A DNA stretch of 64,000 nucleotides from Fen-1254 sp963769605 (GCA_963769605.1 CAVYML010000003.1:744001-808000); one strand, 5' to 3'. Counted from the first letter of the stretch, positions 36,483 through 47,446 are shown. Notes: generated from the letters alone by a model not told the origin. Numbers and translations are program-made.

Positions 36483-38795
36483 ATGAACAGGAATCCTTCC
36501 ATCTTTGCAGCGCTCTTTATTTTGCTTCTGCCTTTAGGTCTCTATGCCCAAAAATCAGATTTGAAGCTTACAGATTTTGTGAACCCTTTTATTGGAACCG
36601 GGCCTATTGATTCGAACAGTCTCTCTGGAAACAACTTTCCAGGCGCTGCGACTCCTTTTGGATTCGTCCAACTGAGCCCGGATACAAAGGATGTTCCGGA
36701 TGACCCTTGCTCAGGATACGACTATAACGAAAAAACTATTTACGGTTTTAGTCATACTCATTTAAGCGGTACGGGCGTTCCTGATTTATTTGATATTTTG
36801 TTTATGCCGGCAGAGGGCGATTTTAGGACGGATACGAACAAGGCAAATAAGACTGCAGGCATATATTATTCACGTTATACACACGATAAAGAATGGGCAA
36901 GACCAGGTTATTATCAGGTAAACCTGCTGGACTATAATATTAATGCCGAACTCACAGCCACAGAGCATGCCGGATTTCACAGGTACACGTTTCCTCAAAG
37001 CAATCAGTCCCACATTCTCATCGACCTAAATCATAAATGTAAATTTTGGGAGTCTGCAAGGATATGGGCGCAGATTAAAGTGTTGGACAATAAGACTATC
37101 GAGGGCTACCGGATCATTACCGGCTGGACGGAAGGTTACCGGAAAATCTATTTCAGAGCGGAATTCTCAAAGCCTTTCGAAAGCAATGTCATGATCGACG
37201 GTGAAAAGAAGCACGAAAACCTTAACATCGTCAATGGCAGGGAAGGTATAAAAGTTCTTTTGAATTTTAATACTGCCGCGAATGAACAGATACTTGTAAA
37301 AGTTGGACTCTCATCGGTCAGCATCGAGAATGCCCGGCTCAATCTTTCTACGGAAATGCCGGACTGGAATTTCGATCGAATATCTGCCAATGCTTCAGCT
37401 CAATGGGAGCGGGAACTGGAATGCATAATTGTTGAAGGGACAAAAGAACAGAAGGAAATATTTTATACCGGCCTTTATCATGCATTTATACAACCCAATA
37501 ATATAGCCGACATCAACGGCGATTACCCCGCAACAAACATGACCGTTCGTAATGCTTCCGATAAAAAACATTATTCTACATTTTCATTATGGGATACCTA
37601 CAGAGCGGCAAATCCATTGTATACGCTTGTGCAAACTAAACGCACAGCCGGTTTCATCAACAGCATGATAAGGCAGTACGAAACGTATGGCTTTCTTCCA
37701 ATCTGGCAGTTATGGGGTCTTGAAAATTACTGCATGATCGGCAACCATGCCATTCCTGTTATTACAGACGCAGCGCTGAAGGGCGTCCAAGGTTTTGATC
37801 TGGAAAAAGCATATCAAGCTGTTAAAGCTTCTTCAACGACCGATCATGTTAATTCCCCCTTTTCAGCATGGGAAAAATATGGATACATCCCTGAAGACGT
37901 AGTATCGCAATCGGTATCTATTACATTAGAAATGGCTTATGATGACTGGTGCGTTGCGCAATTTGCGAAAAAACTCGGTAAGTCGGAAGACTACGAACAT
38001 TTCATAAAACGTTCGGCATTTTATAAAAACCTTTTCGATACAAAAACTCATTTTTTTAGAGCGAAAAACAAAACAGGCAATTGGCTGGAACCGTTTGACC
38101 CGTTGCAGTACGGCGCAAATGGGAATAGTCCGTATACCGAAGGAAATGCGTGGCAGTATTTGTTTTACGTTCCGCAGGATATGAACGGGCTCATAAATCT
38201 CATGGGGGGCAGGAATGCATTCTGTACAAAGGTCGACACATTTTTTACCTTGAAAGACATGCCATCTGAAAAAAACGGGAACGCTTCCGGTTTTATCGGG
38301 CAATATGCTCATGGAAACGAGCCCAGTCATCATGCGGCATATCTTTATGATTTTGCCGGTCAGCCCTGGAAAACCCAAAAATATGTATCGCAGGTGCTGA
38401 ATGAATTATATAACAACTCTACATCGGGTTATCCAGGCAATGAAGATTGCGGACAAATGTCTTCATGGTACATTTTCAGCTCTATAGGTTTTTATCCTGT
38501 TAATCCTGCCGGCGGCGTATATGCGATCGGTTCTCCTGTGCTGAAAAGCGCAACCATTCATCTTGCTAACGGAAAAATATTCAGTGTAGCGGTAAAAAAC
38601 CCGGCGAAGGAGAACGTCTATATTCAATCGGTCAAGCTGAACGGAAAGCCGTACGGCAAAGCATATATTACTCAGAACGATATCGTTAACGGCGGAACTC
38701 TCGAATTTGTTATGGGAAATCAACCCAATAAAGAATGGGGCGCAAACATCGAAGACGCACCGCCGGCATGGGGATATCCGAGCGATGGGAATTAA
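36483..38795 (+). CDS. Secreted GH92 alpha-mannosidase
   Basis: The 770-residue protein has a signal peptide (FAALFILLLPLGLYAQ) and the full GH92 pattern: DFVNPFIGTG near the N-terminus, NNFPGAATPFGFVQLSPDT, YGFSHTHLSGTGVPDLFD, STFSLWDTYRAANPLYTL, YTEGNAWQYLFYVPQD, GNEPSHHAAYLYDFAGQPW and GNEDCGQMSSWYIFSSIGFY. E553 in YTEGNAWQY and D655 in NEDCGQ are the likely acid and base by position. GH92 enzymes are calcium-dependent inverting exo-alpha-mannosidases (mostly 1,2-linkages) that trim mannan or N-glycan chains. Together with the following TIM-barrel and GH31 genes this forms a second glycan unit, aimed at mannose-bearing polymers. It lacks a T9SS tail and is probably periplasmic. Confidence 0.94.
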   Translation: MNRNPSIFAALFILLLPLGLYAQKSDLKLTDFVNPFIGTGPIDSNSLSGNNFPGAATPFGFVQLSPDTKDVPDDPCSGYDYNEKTIYGFSHTHLSGTGVPDLFDILFMPAEGDFRTDTNKANKTAGIYYSRYTHDKEWARPGYYQVNLLDYNINAELTATEHAGFHRYTFPQSNQSHILIDLNHKCKFWESARIWAQIKVLDNKTIEGYRIITGWTEGYRKIYFRAEFSKPFESNVMIDGEKKHENLNIVNGREGIKVLLNFNTAANEQILVKVGLSSVSIENARLNLSTEMPDWNFDRISANASAQWERELECIIVEGTKEQKEIFYTGLYHAFIQPNNIADINGDYPATNMTVRNASDKKHYSTFSLWDTYRAANPLYTLVQTKRTAGFINSMIRQYETYGFLPIWQLWGLENYCMIGNHAIPVITDAALKGVQGFDLEKAYQAVKASSTTDHVNSPFSAWEKYGYIPEDVVSQSVSITLEMAYDDWCVAQFAKKLGKSEDYEHFIKRSAFYKNLFDTKTHFFRAKNKTGNWLEPFDPLQYGANGNSPYTEGNAWQYLFYVPQDMNGLINLMGGRNAFCTKVDTFFTLKDMPSEKNGNASGFIGQYAHGNEPSHHAAYLYDFAGQPWKTQKYVSQVLNELYNNSTSGYPGNEDCGQMSSWYIFSSIGFYPVNPAGGVYAIGSPVLKSATIHLANGKIFSVAVKNPAKENVYIQSVKLNGKPYGKAYITQNDIVNGGTLEFVMGNQPNKEWGANIEDAPPAWGYPSDGN

Positions 38796-38903
38796 AAATT
38801 CTCGCATTATGGCTTGGGCAAATGCGGATGTCCGGAAAGAGAATTTTATCAGAACCCTAAATAGTCAGGATAAAAGCGTTTTCTATTAAAACGAGATGAG
38901 AAT

Positions 38904-39842
38904 ATGTCAAAATCAAACTCAACAAAAAGTATCTTAATGCTTCATCTATTTCTGATTGATTTATCCGCGTTATTGGTGTTTACTGTGAATCAGACAATGT
39001 GTCAGGTGCCCCAAGGAACTGGTGAAGTTTTTTCCAAGAAGAACCTGGCAGCCTGGTGTATAGTCCCGTTTGATAATAAAAAACGTGGACCCGAGGAACG
39101 TGCTCAAATGCTTGATAAATTAGGAATTACAAAATTCGCTTATGATTGGCGTGAAGAGCATGTTTCCAGTTTCGACGAGGAAATGAACGCTTTAAAAAAG
39201 CATCACATAGAATTGCAAGCATTCTGGATGCCCTATGGGCCGGATCCGGCAAAAAACAAACATTATTCTGAAATATTTGCACTGCTGCACCGTCATAATA
39301 TAAAGACACAATTGTGGTGGTCCTATGGATCGTCCAACGACAGCTTGAAGAATTTGACCCAGGAGGAGAAAGTAGCTGTTGTCGGCAACATGGTGCGTAT
39401 CATGGCAGAGGATGCTGCAAAAATAGGATGCACAGTCGGTCTGTATAATCATAATGGCTGGTTTGGCGAGCCTGAAAACCTACTTTCAATTCTTCAGTAT
39501 GTAAAAATGCCGAATGTAGGAATAGTATATAATTTTAATCATGCAGAAGAGCAGACGGAACGTTTTTCCGGATTCTTTCCTAAAATATTGCCGCACCTCA
39601 TTGCCTTAAATATTGCCGGGCTGAAAAAAGGTACTCCCGGCAAAGTCGTTCCGGTCGGACAGGGAGACAGTGAAGAAAAAATGATACGCATCATAGCTGA
39701 AAGCAGCTATCGCAGTACAATAGGTATCATTAATGAGAATACCGACCCCGATGCTGAAGCGGGGCTTAAAATGAACATCGATGGGCTGAAAAATATATTG
39801 CAATCACTTGGATTCACTGATGTTCTACAAACTTATAATTAA
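38904..39842 (+). CDS. Sugar isomerase-like TIM-barrel protein, exported
   Basis: The 312-residue protein has an N-terminal hydrophobic segment (LMLHLFLIDLSALLVFTV), probably a signal or anchor, followed by a xylose-isomerase-like TIM barrel: LAAWCIVPFDNKKRGPEERA, MLDKLGITKFAYDWREEHV, VGLYNHNGWFGEPENLLSIL, VGIVYNFNHAEE and HLIALNIAGL. Acidic and histidine residues in YNHNGWFGEPEN and NFNHAEE could bind a metal. In related gene clusters such proteins act as sugar epimerases, isomerases or AP-endonuclease-fold hydrolases on sugar derivatives. It lies between GH92 and GH31 genes with short spacings (108 and 18 bp). The reaction is unknown. Confidence 0.75.
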   Translation: MSKSNSTKSILMLHLFLIDLSALLVFTVNQTMCQVPQGTGEVFSKKNLAAWCIVPFDNKKRGPEERAQMLDKLGITKFAYDWREEHVSSFDEEMNALKKHHIELQAFWMPYGPDPAKNKHYSEIFALLHRHNIKTQLWWSYGSSNDSLKNLTQEEKVAVVGNMVRIMAEDAAKIGCTVGLYNHNGWFGEPENLLSILQYVKMPNVGIVYNFNHAEEQTERFSGFFPKILPHLIALNIAGLKKGTPGKVVPVGQGDSEEKMIRIIAESSYRSTIGIINENTDPDAEAGLKMNIDGLKNILQSLGFTDVLQTYN

Positions 39843-39860
39843 TCGACCCAATTGACCAAA

Positions 39861-42800
39861 ATGAAAAATAAGAATAGAACATCCATCGAAATAATTTTCA
39901 CTTTCATTCTTTTTATTACGCTGCTATGCAGTTGTTTTGGAAAAGATAATCCGGTTCTTGTTGATCGAACTGCCCGGTTTACCGTTCTTTCACCGGGCTG
40001 CATCAGAATGGAATATTCCTCAAATGGAAAATTTATCGATGAACGGTCGCTCTTTGCAGTAAATCGCAGCAACGACTCTAATCAATTCGAATTACAAACC
40101 CAACAAAATGAAACAGTCATTGAGACATCTAAACTGAAACTGCTCTATAAGCCGGATGGAAAAGGTTTTTCTTCAAATAATCTTGAAATTATTGTCAAAA
40201 CCGGGAAGAACGAAATAAGATGGACGCCCGGCATGACGAACAAGGGGAATCTCGGAGGGACTTTACAAACACTTGATGGTCTGACACAGGAAGTGCCCTT
40301 GAACGACGGCTTGCTTTCAAAGGACGGTTGGTATCTATATGACGACAGCAGACGGCCATTACTTACCGATGGATGGGTAAAACAGCGTCCTGCCGATGCC
40401 GGTGTGGATTGGTATTTTTTTTCATTTGGTTCAGACTATAAGTCGGCGCTAAAAGATTTGGCGGCGATTAGCGGAAAAATTCCATTGCCCAGAAAATATG
40501 CGTTTGGTTCATGGTATTCACGCTACTGGCCGTATTCTTCCGATGATTACAGGCAATTGGTGAAAGAATACGATCAATATGATTTTCCGCTCGATGTTAT
40601 GGTGCTCGATATGGACTGGCATAAGGACGGATGGACAGGATGGTCGTGGAACCGTAAATTATTGCCCAATGCCGAAGATTTGCTCCAATGGTTTCACCGC
40701 CAGAATATACACATCACGATGAACGTCCATCCTGCCGACGGCATAGCACCTCATGAAGATATGTACAAAGATTTTATGAAAGATATGGGCGTTGATATAT
40801 CGATGCATCCTGACAGCACTATTCCATTCGATGCATCGAACAGAAAGTATCTCGATAAATTATTCAAACATACGCACGCCCCGCATGAAGCGGAAGGGGT
40901 CGAACTTTTGGTGGCTCGATTGGCAGCAATTTGAAAAAACATTGGGTAATCCCGATCTCAATAATTTAGAGTGGCTGAATAATTATTATTTCTGGTATTC
41001 CCAGCGGAAAGGCTTGCGCGGACTTTCATTCAGCCGTTGGGGCGGCTGGGGCGATCATCGCAATCCCATCCATTTTTCGGGTGATGCCGATACACACTGG
41101 CCTATGCTTGAATTCGAAGTGCCTTTTACGACAACTGCAGGAAACGTTCTGTGTTTCTTTTGGTCGCACGATATTGGCGGTCACATGGGCGGATTTATGC
41201 CCGAGACCAACTGCCGGTGGATTCAGTTCGGAGCAATGAGCGCAGCATTACGACTTCATTCTACTCGCGATGAAACAATGGATAAAAGGCCATGGATAAG
41301 AGACAGTATCTACGTCCACTCCGAACGAATTGCATATCATCTTCGATCGCAGCTCTTCCCCTATATTTATACGAGTGCATGGCAGGCGGTCACAGATGTT
41401 GTCCCTCTCACCTGTCCGATGTACATCGAATATCCGGAACAAAGCATTGCATATCAGGTTCCGCAGCAATACCTGTTTGGTAAAAATCTTCTTGTTGCGC
41501 CCATCACATCTCCGGGAGCGGGACCCGGAAAAGTTGCCGGCCAATTGATTTGGTTCCCTCAAGGTGTTTGGTACAATTGGTTCACCGGCGAAAAATTTAC
41601 AGGCTCAGGGAAATTGGTGAATGTTTTGGCCGATATCGATGAATTTCCGCTTTATGCGAAAGCCGGTATGCCGATTATCATGCAGCCCTCGACCAACAGA
41701 ATGGCTGCAGAACCGCTCAAGCAGTTAATTGTCAGAGTTTTTCCCGGAGTCAATGATTCTGAAAACACATCAATACTTTATGAAGACGATGGTATAACAA
41801 AAGAGCATGAAAATGGGAAATATGCGCTTACTGAAATACAATATCAGCGTAAAGGGATTCAATATACGGTTACTCTAAAACCCGTAAAAGGTGAATTCAC
41901 AGGTGAACAGAAAGAAAGATCCTATTGCATTGAATTCCCATGCACAAAACCTGTTCAAAAAGCATATATAAACGGAAGTGAAATAAAACCGGAATATAAA
42001 CCCGAACTGGCAATGAACAGGGTCATATCGGATAAGATAGATATTCATAAAGAAGTCGTTATTCAGCTTACGGCCGGGGAGTTCGATAATTCAATATTAG
42101 AGGCAAAAGCATATCAAAGAAGAATGACAGGCATCTTTGGTACGGAAATACACGATAATTTTAAGCCGGATGAACGTTTTCTTCAAAAACTTAGAGGGAC
42201 TCTGAACCCCGATGAGTATGACGACATCGTAAATTATTTTAACGGCGTCCGCATAAAGATAAAAGCGCATCGAATAACTATCGTGAAATCGAGCGATTCT
42301 AAATGTTCAAATGACTTTACATTTACTCTTGACGATGTGACACAGGGCGGTCAAAGAAATATTATGACAGAGAGGTTCAATTTATTCGGCGGGGATTATA
42401 AGATCATACAGATCACTGAACCGGATTCCGATCATTGTGATATTAAAACCGCGAGAACAATAAATCTGAAATATTCAGTCAACGGCGAGGATATGATCTA
42501 TCAGAAGGTGATTTTGGAAAAATATCCTCTATTGAAAGATTGGAATGTTGTCGCTCCATTCGATTACAATCCGGATATAAATATAAAAGATATTTCTTAT
42601 GATCCTGAAAAAGAAATGCCGGTTAATTTAACCAGGACATATATCGGTAAAGGGAATAGGGTTGTTCGATGGCAAAGTATAGCAAGCGATAAAAATGGAT
42701 TAGTCGATCTCGGTTCTGCTTTCAATGAAACGAATGCTATCGCTTATGGACTTACCTATGTATGTTCCGATACTGAACAAAGCGTCAAATTTTTCATGAA

Positions 42801-43023
42801 TTCCGACGACGGAATAGAACTATGGTTAAATCATCAAAAAATACATTCACATCACGTTTTCAGAGGTGTGAATCATAAACCCGATGAAGCAAACGGCATG
42901 TTAAAAAAAGGAATAAACGAAGTACTGGTTAAAATATCGCAGCAAGGAGGAGGCTGGTCATTTTTAGTTAAAATTGATTCTTCACGGCCTATAAAAATAA
43001 GTCGCAATCCGGATAAATTCTAA
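39861..43023 (+). CDS. Large GH31 alpha-glycosidase with extra C-terminal domains (frameshifted near 40901)
   Basis: The coding sequence begins at the ATG at 39861 with a signal sequence ending LLCSCFGKD, a plausible lipoprotein site. The first frame ends at 40934, but the sense continues one base over from about 40900: the joined text reads PHEAEGV then NFWWLDWQQFEKTLGNPDLN. A single extra base near 40901 accounts for it. GH31 marks are FGSWYSRYWPYSS, the nucleophile Asp in NFWWLDWQQ and the acid/base Asp in HFSGDADTHWPML, with FWSHDIGGHMGGF. After the GH31 core (ending near codon 750) about 300 residues remain; the last part (MNSDDGIELWLNHQKI, GINEVLVKISQQGGGWSF) resembles a beta-sandwich found in other glycosidases. 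Substrate unknown; the GH92 neighbour suggests mannose-containing or alpha-glucosylated glycans. Confidence 0.87.
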
Positions 43024-43082
43024 CCAGTTTGAAGTGTGTATAAACTCAACCATATCCGTCCAGGACTGTCATCACCGAGTGA

Positions 43083-43135
43083 TCTTGCCGGCCTGCCTGC
43101 CCGACTGTCTCGTTCAGGCGGGCACTTCGGCAGGA
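43083..43135. repeat. Another copy of the dispersed GC-rich palindrome
   Basis: GCCGGCCTGCCTGCCCGACTG followed after seven bases by CAGGCGGGCACTTCGGCAGG belongs to the same family as the units near 16455 and 21912. The 323-bp spacer 43024-43346 holds this repeat, a minus-strand terminator and no gene. Confidence 0.7.
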
Positions 43136-43230
43136 AATCCGCGGGAATGATAAATTATTATTCCTTTAATCGTCTTTTTTATTTTGGACAGCATAAGAGG
43201 GTCTCCTTTTAGACAGCCTCTCTACTACTC

Positions 43231-43264
43231 AATAAAAAAGCGAGAATGGTAAAGCCATCCTCGC
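43231..43264 (-). terminator. Terminator of the large T9SS gene
   Basis: On the minus strand GCGAGGATGG and CCATTCTCGC (43255-43264 and 43240-43249) pair over ten positions with one G-T pair around a five-base loop, followed by TTTTTTATT. It lies about 80 bp after the gene end at 43347. The hairpin and its flank (GACAGCCTCTCTAC) resemble those near 54785-54830. Confidence 0.85.
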
Positions 43265-43346
43265 CCTTCAATAATGACGCTTCTGTTACAGCAGCATGAA
43301 AAATCAGTTATATAAATGAAATTGGCACAGAATTTTAGAAATGTCC

Positions 43347-43710
43347 TTATTTCATTAAAATCATTTTTTTCAATTGTGTATAATTGCCGGATTGCAATTT
43401 ATAGAAATACACGCCGGAAGATAAGTGTGAAGCATCGAACATCACTGTTTGTTCGCCTGCGGGTAACTGCTTTTCTACCAATGTTGCGACCTTTTGCCCA
43501 AGTATATTGTACACTATGAGGGTCGTAAATCCCTCTTTCAACAATGAAAAAGTTATCATTGTAGAAGGATTGAACGGATTGGGATAGTTCTGGCATAGAT
43601 TATACGATAATGGCAAATTACCATTATGACTTACATCCGTAATCGTCGAAATTGTCAGTGCAGAACTTACATTACCCGAAGAATCGATTGATGCCACTTT
43701 ATAATAATGG
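43347..43710 (-). pseudogene. Large T9SS repeat protein, segment 3 (sorting domain)
   Basis: This is the 3' end of a gene that starts at 51267 and is split by two insertion sequences. Its reading (SHYYKVASIDSSGNVSSALT) follows directly on segment 2 once the IS1182-type element and one CTAG copy are removed, in frame. The final part is a T9SS sorting domain: NLCQNYPNPFNPSTMITFSL, VYNILGQKVATLVEKQLPAG and KKMILMK. With this piece detached, the protein made from the upstream part could not be exported by T9SS. Confidence 0.9.
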
Positions 43711-43714
43711 CTAG

Positions 43715-45576
43715 AGACTCGGTCGAGAACCCCCCTTTTTTCAAGAGTTTAAAAAGTAGGAGTGATCAGATCACCGTCTGAAAATTCAGTTGCCTATAAA
43801 TCATCCTCTGAAGATTTAGAGCGAGCCAAAGAGCAAAAATGAGCAACGCTGCAATAAAGAATAGAGAGAATGACGCCACTGACGCAAACAGCGTCAAATT
43901 GGCCACAGCAGCCGCCATCGCAAGCTGAAAGAGAACTTTCTTCATCCCAAAATAACGTGCGTTGCGTATGCCAAGGCGTACCAATCGTGCAAAGCGATGT
44001 TCAACGACTACTCGCTTGCGATACATCTGATGATATTCTTCCGTTCTTTGAAATAGCTTTTTCTCTCGTATGAGCGCTTCATATTCATGCACCAACACAC
44101 TTCGGCACGGAGTCTTCTCCTTGAGACATTGACTCCTGAATGAACAACGGCAACATTGCCTGACAGAGAACTTGAAACTTTTGTTTTTAAAGGTTGTTCC
44201 GCGTTGTGTCGTTACTTCTTGCACATTCCAACACGTTGTCGTCTCCCCGGCCGGACATGTGACTGATTCGCCTTCAAGGTCAATCTTAAAATCCTCTTTC
44301 GTGAATCGTCCTGTTTGCGGAGCACGTCCTACCGGAGCGATAAGATTATACTTGTGTGCATCAGCATCCAAGCGTGCTTCTACTGTTCCATAAGCGCCGT
44401 CTCCAAGAACATTTTCGATTTCGGCATCAAGATTCTTCGCCGCTTCTTTAATCACCGCCGGAGCATCCACACTATCATGTGCATTGCCCGGAACAACATC
44501 AACTTCGGCAATCACTTGAGTATCTGTGTCAACGGCTATCGCCGCCTTGTATCCATCGAAACGTTGGCTGGCACTCTTGCGCCCATGGCGCATCTCGGGG
44601 TCATGAACAGAGATAATTCTATCTTTGGCGACACCATCGATAATCTCTGCCTTCTCCGGCATTTTTTCGCGAATATCCTGTGCTAAGAGCTTACTCAATA
44701 ATTCTGTCGCCCGAAGAAGATCATGAGCCTCGTCGCTCTCTTTGTCCAATGATGAAAGTGTCTCTGAAGCCATAGCCAGCACTCTTCGACAATCAGCAAC
44801 GATACAATTCAAAACGATCTGTCGTTGGTTGTCGTTATCCCAATCAATCGTCCAGGTACCTTTAAAGCTCGACGCACTGTAGCGGGAAAAATCATTGGCT
44901 TGAGAATAGTCTTCAATCGGTTGTTCTGCAATCTGCGCAAGAACTTTCAGCGTTTGTCGAAGTCCTTCCGCCAACATGTTAAAGGTGTCTTCAACCGCGC
45001 CGCGCCCAAATATCGGTGTCGTGTCAATTGCGAAGGTTTTTTTATTCTTTCTTGTATAACCTTTTTGAGCAAGTAAGTTCAAGGCCTTGGTGAATATCAT
45101 TTTCCCTTTATTATGGATGATCAATTGATTACGAAACAGGCACAACGTACTCTTCGCAAACGGCTGTTCTTCATCACCAACACCAAGCGCTACCTGCCAG
45201 CGTTGATCGAATTTTGCGCGGTCGGCTGCTTCTTGATCCGATACTCGGTCATACGATTGGAGAAGCAAGGCACTTGCCAATAAACTTGGGGGAACGCTTT
45301 CACGGCCATTATCCGGGCAATATAAGAACGAAAAGTCTTCATCGTTAAAGATTTCATGCCGGTGATCGCTTAAAAATACGTAAAAGCTTTCTTTGCCTAT
45401 CTTCTGGCGAAGACGATTCTCCGGCAGGAATAAATTGCTTTGTGGGTTTTGTTTGCCTAACATAATATGATTTTCTCTTAGTGAGAGACGATAAATCTAT
45501 TTTCTATACAAATATAATACATGACCGTCCGTTCACCAAAATATTCTTTAATAAAAATCACTTTTCGACCAAGTCT
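43715..45576. mobile_element. IS1182-family insertion sequence, complete, with CTAG target duplication
   Basis: The 1862-bp element is bounded by inverted repeats AGAGACTCGGTCGAGAAC (43715-43732) and, on the other strand, AGAGACTTGGTCGAAAAG (from 45576), 15 of 18 identical. A direct CTAG lies on each side (43711-43714 and 45577-45580). Joining the flanks with one CTAG makes the interrupted host gene read in frame (AQTNT then SHYYKV), which proves the boundaries. It contains one transposase gene on the minus strand with an intact frame, so it may be active. Confidence 0.93.
43766..45463 (-). CDS. IS1182-family transposase
   Basis: The 565-residue DDE transposase is intact. The N-terminal half holds the DUF772-type domain (CPDNGRESVPPSLLASALLL, QSYDRVSDQEAADRAKFDQR). 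Catalytic acidic residues are Asp in FAIDTTPIFGRG, Asp in VLGDGAYGTVEARL and Glu in VVVEHRFARLVRLGIRNARY. A cysteine cluster (RQCCRCSFRSQCLKEKTPCR) lies before the last acidic motif, as in other members. The C-terminus is hydrophobic (FSLFFIAALLIFALWLALNL), which is odd for a DNA enzyme, though a hydrophobic tail of this sort may be a family feature. It cuts and pastes the surrounding element. Confidence 0.93.
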   Translation of the reverse strand: MLGKQNPQSNLFLPENRLRQKIGKESFYVFLSDHRHEIFNDEDFSFLYCPDNGRESVPPSLLASALLLQSYDRVSDQEAADRAKFDQRWQVALGVGDEEQPFAKSTLCLFRNQLIIHNKGKMIFTKALNLLAQKGYTRKNKKTFAIDTTPIFGRGAVEDTFNMLAEGLRQTLKVLAQIAEQPIEDYSQANDFSRYSASSFKGTWTIDWDNDNQRQIVLNCIVADCRRVLAMASETLSSLDKESDEAHDLLRATELLSKLLAQDIREKMPEKAEIIDGVAKDRIISVHDPEMRHGRKSASQRFDGYKAAIAVDTDTQVIAEVDVVPGNAHDSVDAPAVIKEAAKNLDAEIENVLGDGAYGTVEARLDADAHKYNLIAPVGRAPQTGRFTKEDFKIDLEGESVTCPAGETTTCWNVQEVTTQRGTTFKNKSFKFSVRQCCRCSFRSQCLKEKTPCRSVLVHEYEALIREKKLFQRTEEYHQMYRKRVVVEHRFARLVRLGIRNARYFGMKKVLFQLAMAAAVANLTLFASVASFSLFFIAALLIFALWLALNLQRMIYRQLNFQTVI

Positions 45577-45580
45577 CTAG

Positions 45581-47140
45581 TATTCGTTTGCGCAGTATTA
45601 TCGACATAAAAAGTATCGATATCAAAAGCAATCTTATTTTGGGATGATGGTATAAATGTCGGCGTAGTTCCCCTGTAGACATTATATCCCATGAAACCAC
45701 TATTAGTATCAACAGGAGTATACCATCGAATGGTTGTATTTCCATTCGCATCAATGATGCTGCCGGTGATCGGCGCTTGAGGCGGCATGTTATCAACGGA
45801 ATACCCGCTATCAGGTCCGATGGTCGTATAGACAGAAGGATTGGATGTATGTGCTATGACACGAAAAACGGACCAGTGCATACCGCTCATAATTGTGGAA
45901 TCATAAAGCGTGGGCGCAATTACTTGATAGACTGTATCGTTGAGGACTGGAATGTTTCCCTTGATATAAGTCCATGCATTTTGATCATTTCGATAGAGAT
46001 CGAATCCGGTCATCCCTAAACTTATTGGTGAAGCAGTTGTCCTCCATCGAATAAAGACGTGTTTGCCGTTGTCATTCGGGACATCCCAAATGCTAAGGAC
46101 TTTTGTCGTATCCGGAAGAAGTGAGCTTTGAGTGAAGCCATTGCCGCTGCGGAGAAATTGTCCGCTTTGAACGGTTAAATTGTGTGATGCTGTACTAAAA
46201 CCTGCATTCACAGCAGTAATGTTCAGAGAACTTGTCGAAAGCGAGACAATCCCTGTTGAGTAAACTGATCCATCATCTGTTGTCTTCAGCAACAAACAAT
46301 CATATCCGCCTTTCGATCCCAAGTTTGTGGTTGAACCGGCAACAACCAATCCTCCGTCACCAGATTGGTTAAGATCTGCCCCAAAACTAGTTGTGGATCC
46401 TACGTATGTTCTTGACCACAGCACATTACCGTTACTATCGGCCTTGATGAAAAAACCGGATGTATTCGTCGAAGGAGCCGTTCCCCAGACACCTTGAAGA
46501 ATCATATTTCCATCCGGAAGCATCATCACATTATTGCCCCATAAATATGGCTGTGTAACGTCCGTAGAAGTATATTGTTTCGCCCATTTTACATTCCCTG
46601 CATGATCAATGCGCAAAAGATAGATCCAGCTGGAAGTAGAATTGTATGGAGTTGAGGTACCGATGATTATATAATCGCCATTACTTGCCTTTGCAATTCC
46701 CTGTGCTAATTCATTAGAACTCAAGGGATACCGTTTTGACCAGAGCATATTGCCGGCTGAATCCGTTTTTAACACTACCATATCATGATTTTCGAAACCA
46801 ACATGTGTATAACCTGCGATGACAAAACTTCCGTCGGATTCTTGTATAAAATTGTCGGCTCCACTGTTATTACCGGCTATGCCGTATGTTTTATACCATA
46901 AAAGTGAACCCGTACTGTCTATTCTCATCATGCTCCAGTCTATAAAACCGTTGTTATAGCTGGTTGATGTACCCTGTGCAACAAAATCTCCGTTTCGTGT
47001 GCGGATCGCATGAGCACAAATTTCATCGCTCGAATCGCCGAATGTTTTTTTCCATCGCACATTTCCATTTGTATCGGTACGCACTATCAAATTATCAATC
47101 CCATTTGCAGTTGTCTGGGACGCACCGAAGAGCATATATC
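45581..47140 (-). pseudogene. Large T9SS repeat protein, segment 2
   Basis: About 520 codons between the two insertion sequences. The first part repeats units of about 48 residues, each like GDFVAQGTSTSYNNGFIDWS and SLLWYKTYGIAGNNSGADNF or VLWSRTYVGSTTSFGADLNQ, a beta-propeller pattern found in bacterial secreted proteins with LVKTDSxGNxxW motifs. The second part is fibronectin-III-like (FIRWRTTASPISLGMTGFDL, NTTIRWYTPVDTNSGFMGYN, VYRGTTPTF). It begins within GYMLFGASQ, which directly continues the ALKDG end of segment 1, and ends at AQTNT, the point where the IS1182-type element lies. Confidence 0.88.
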
Positions 47141-47446
47141 GTTAAGGATTTTATCCGTACTTGGGCTAAAAAAAACTTGAAGTTACAAAAATCCTTGTGC
47201 CCAAGTGCGGATAAAATTTGGTTGAACTGAGCCATTGCACAATACTCTCTATGGGTATTGAATGAAAGCCGTTCACCCAGAATTTGAAGATTGAACAACA
47301 CAATAATAATGAAAAACTATTGAGAACGAAATAACCATCCCTCGATGCACTATAATATTCCTTTGATTTGGAGAGTTTTCATCAAAAAAAGCGTATTTAT
47401 CCCTTGCTTGTGTATATCATTGCTGCCAATCTGTGTCTTTTCATCC

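Noticed and set aside
47148..47217. Independent MITE-like hairpin beside the IS91-type element
   Set aside because: The host gene reads through only when this hairpin is removed together with the element, so it is better treated as the element's own end.
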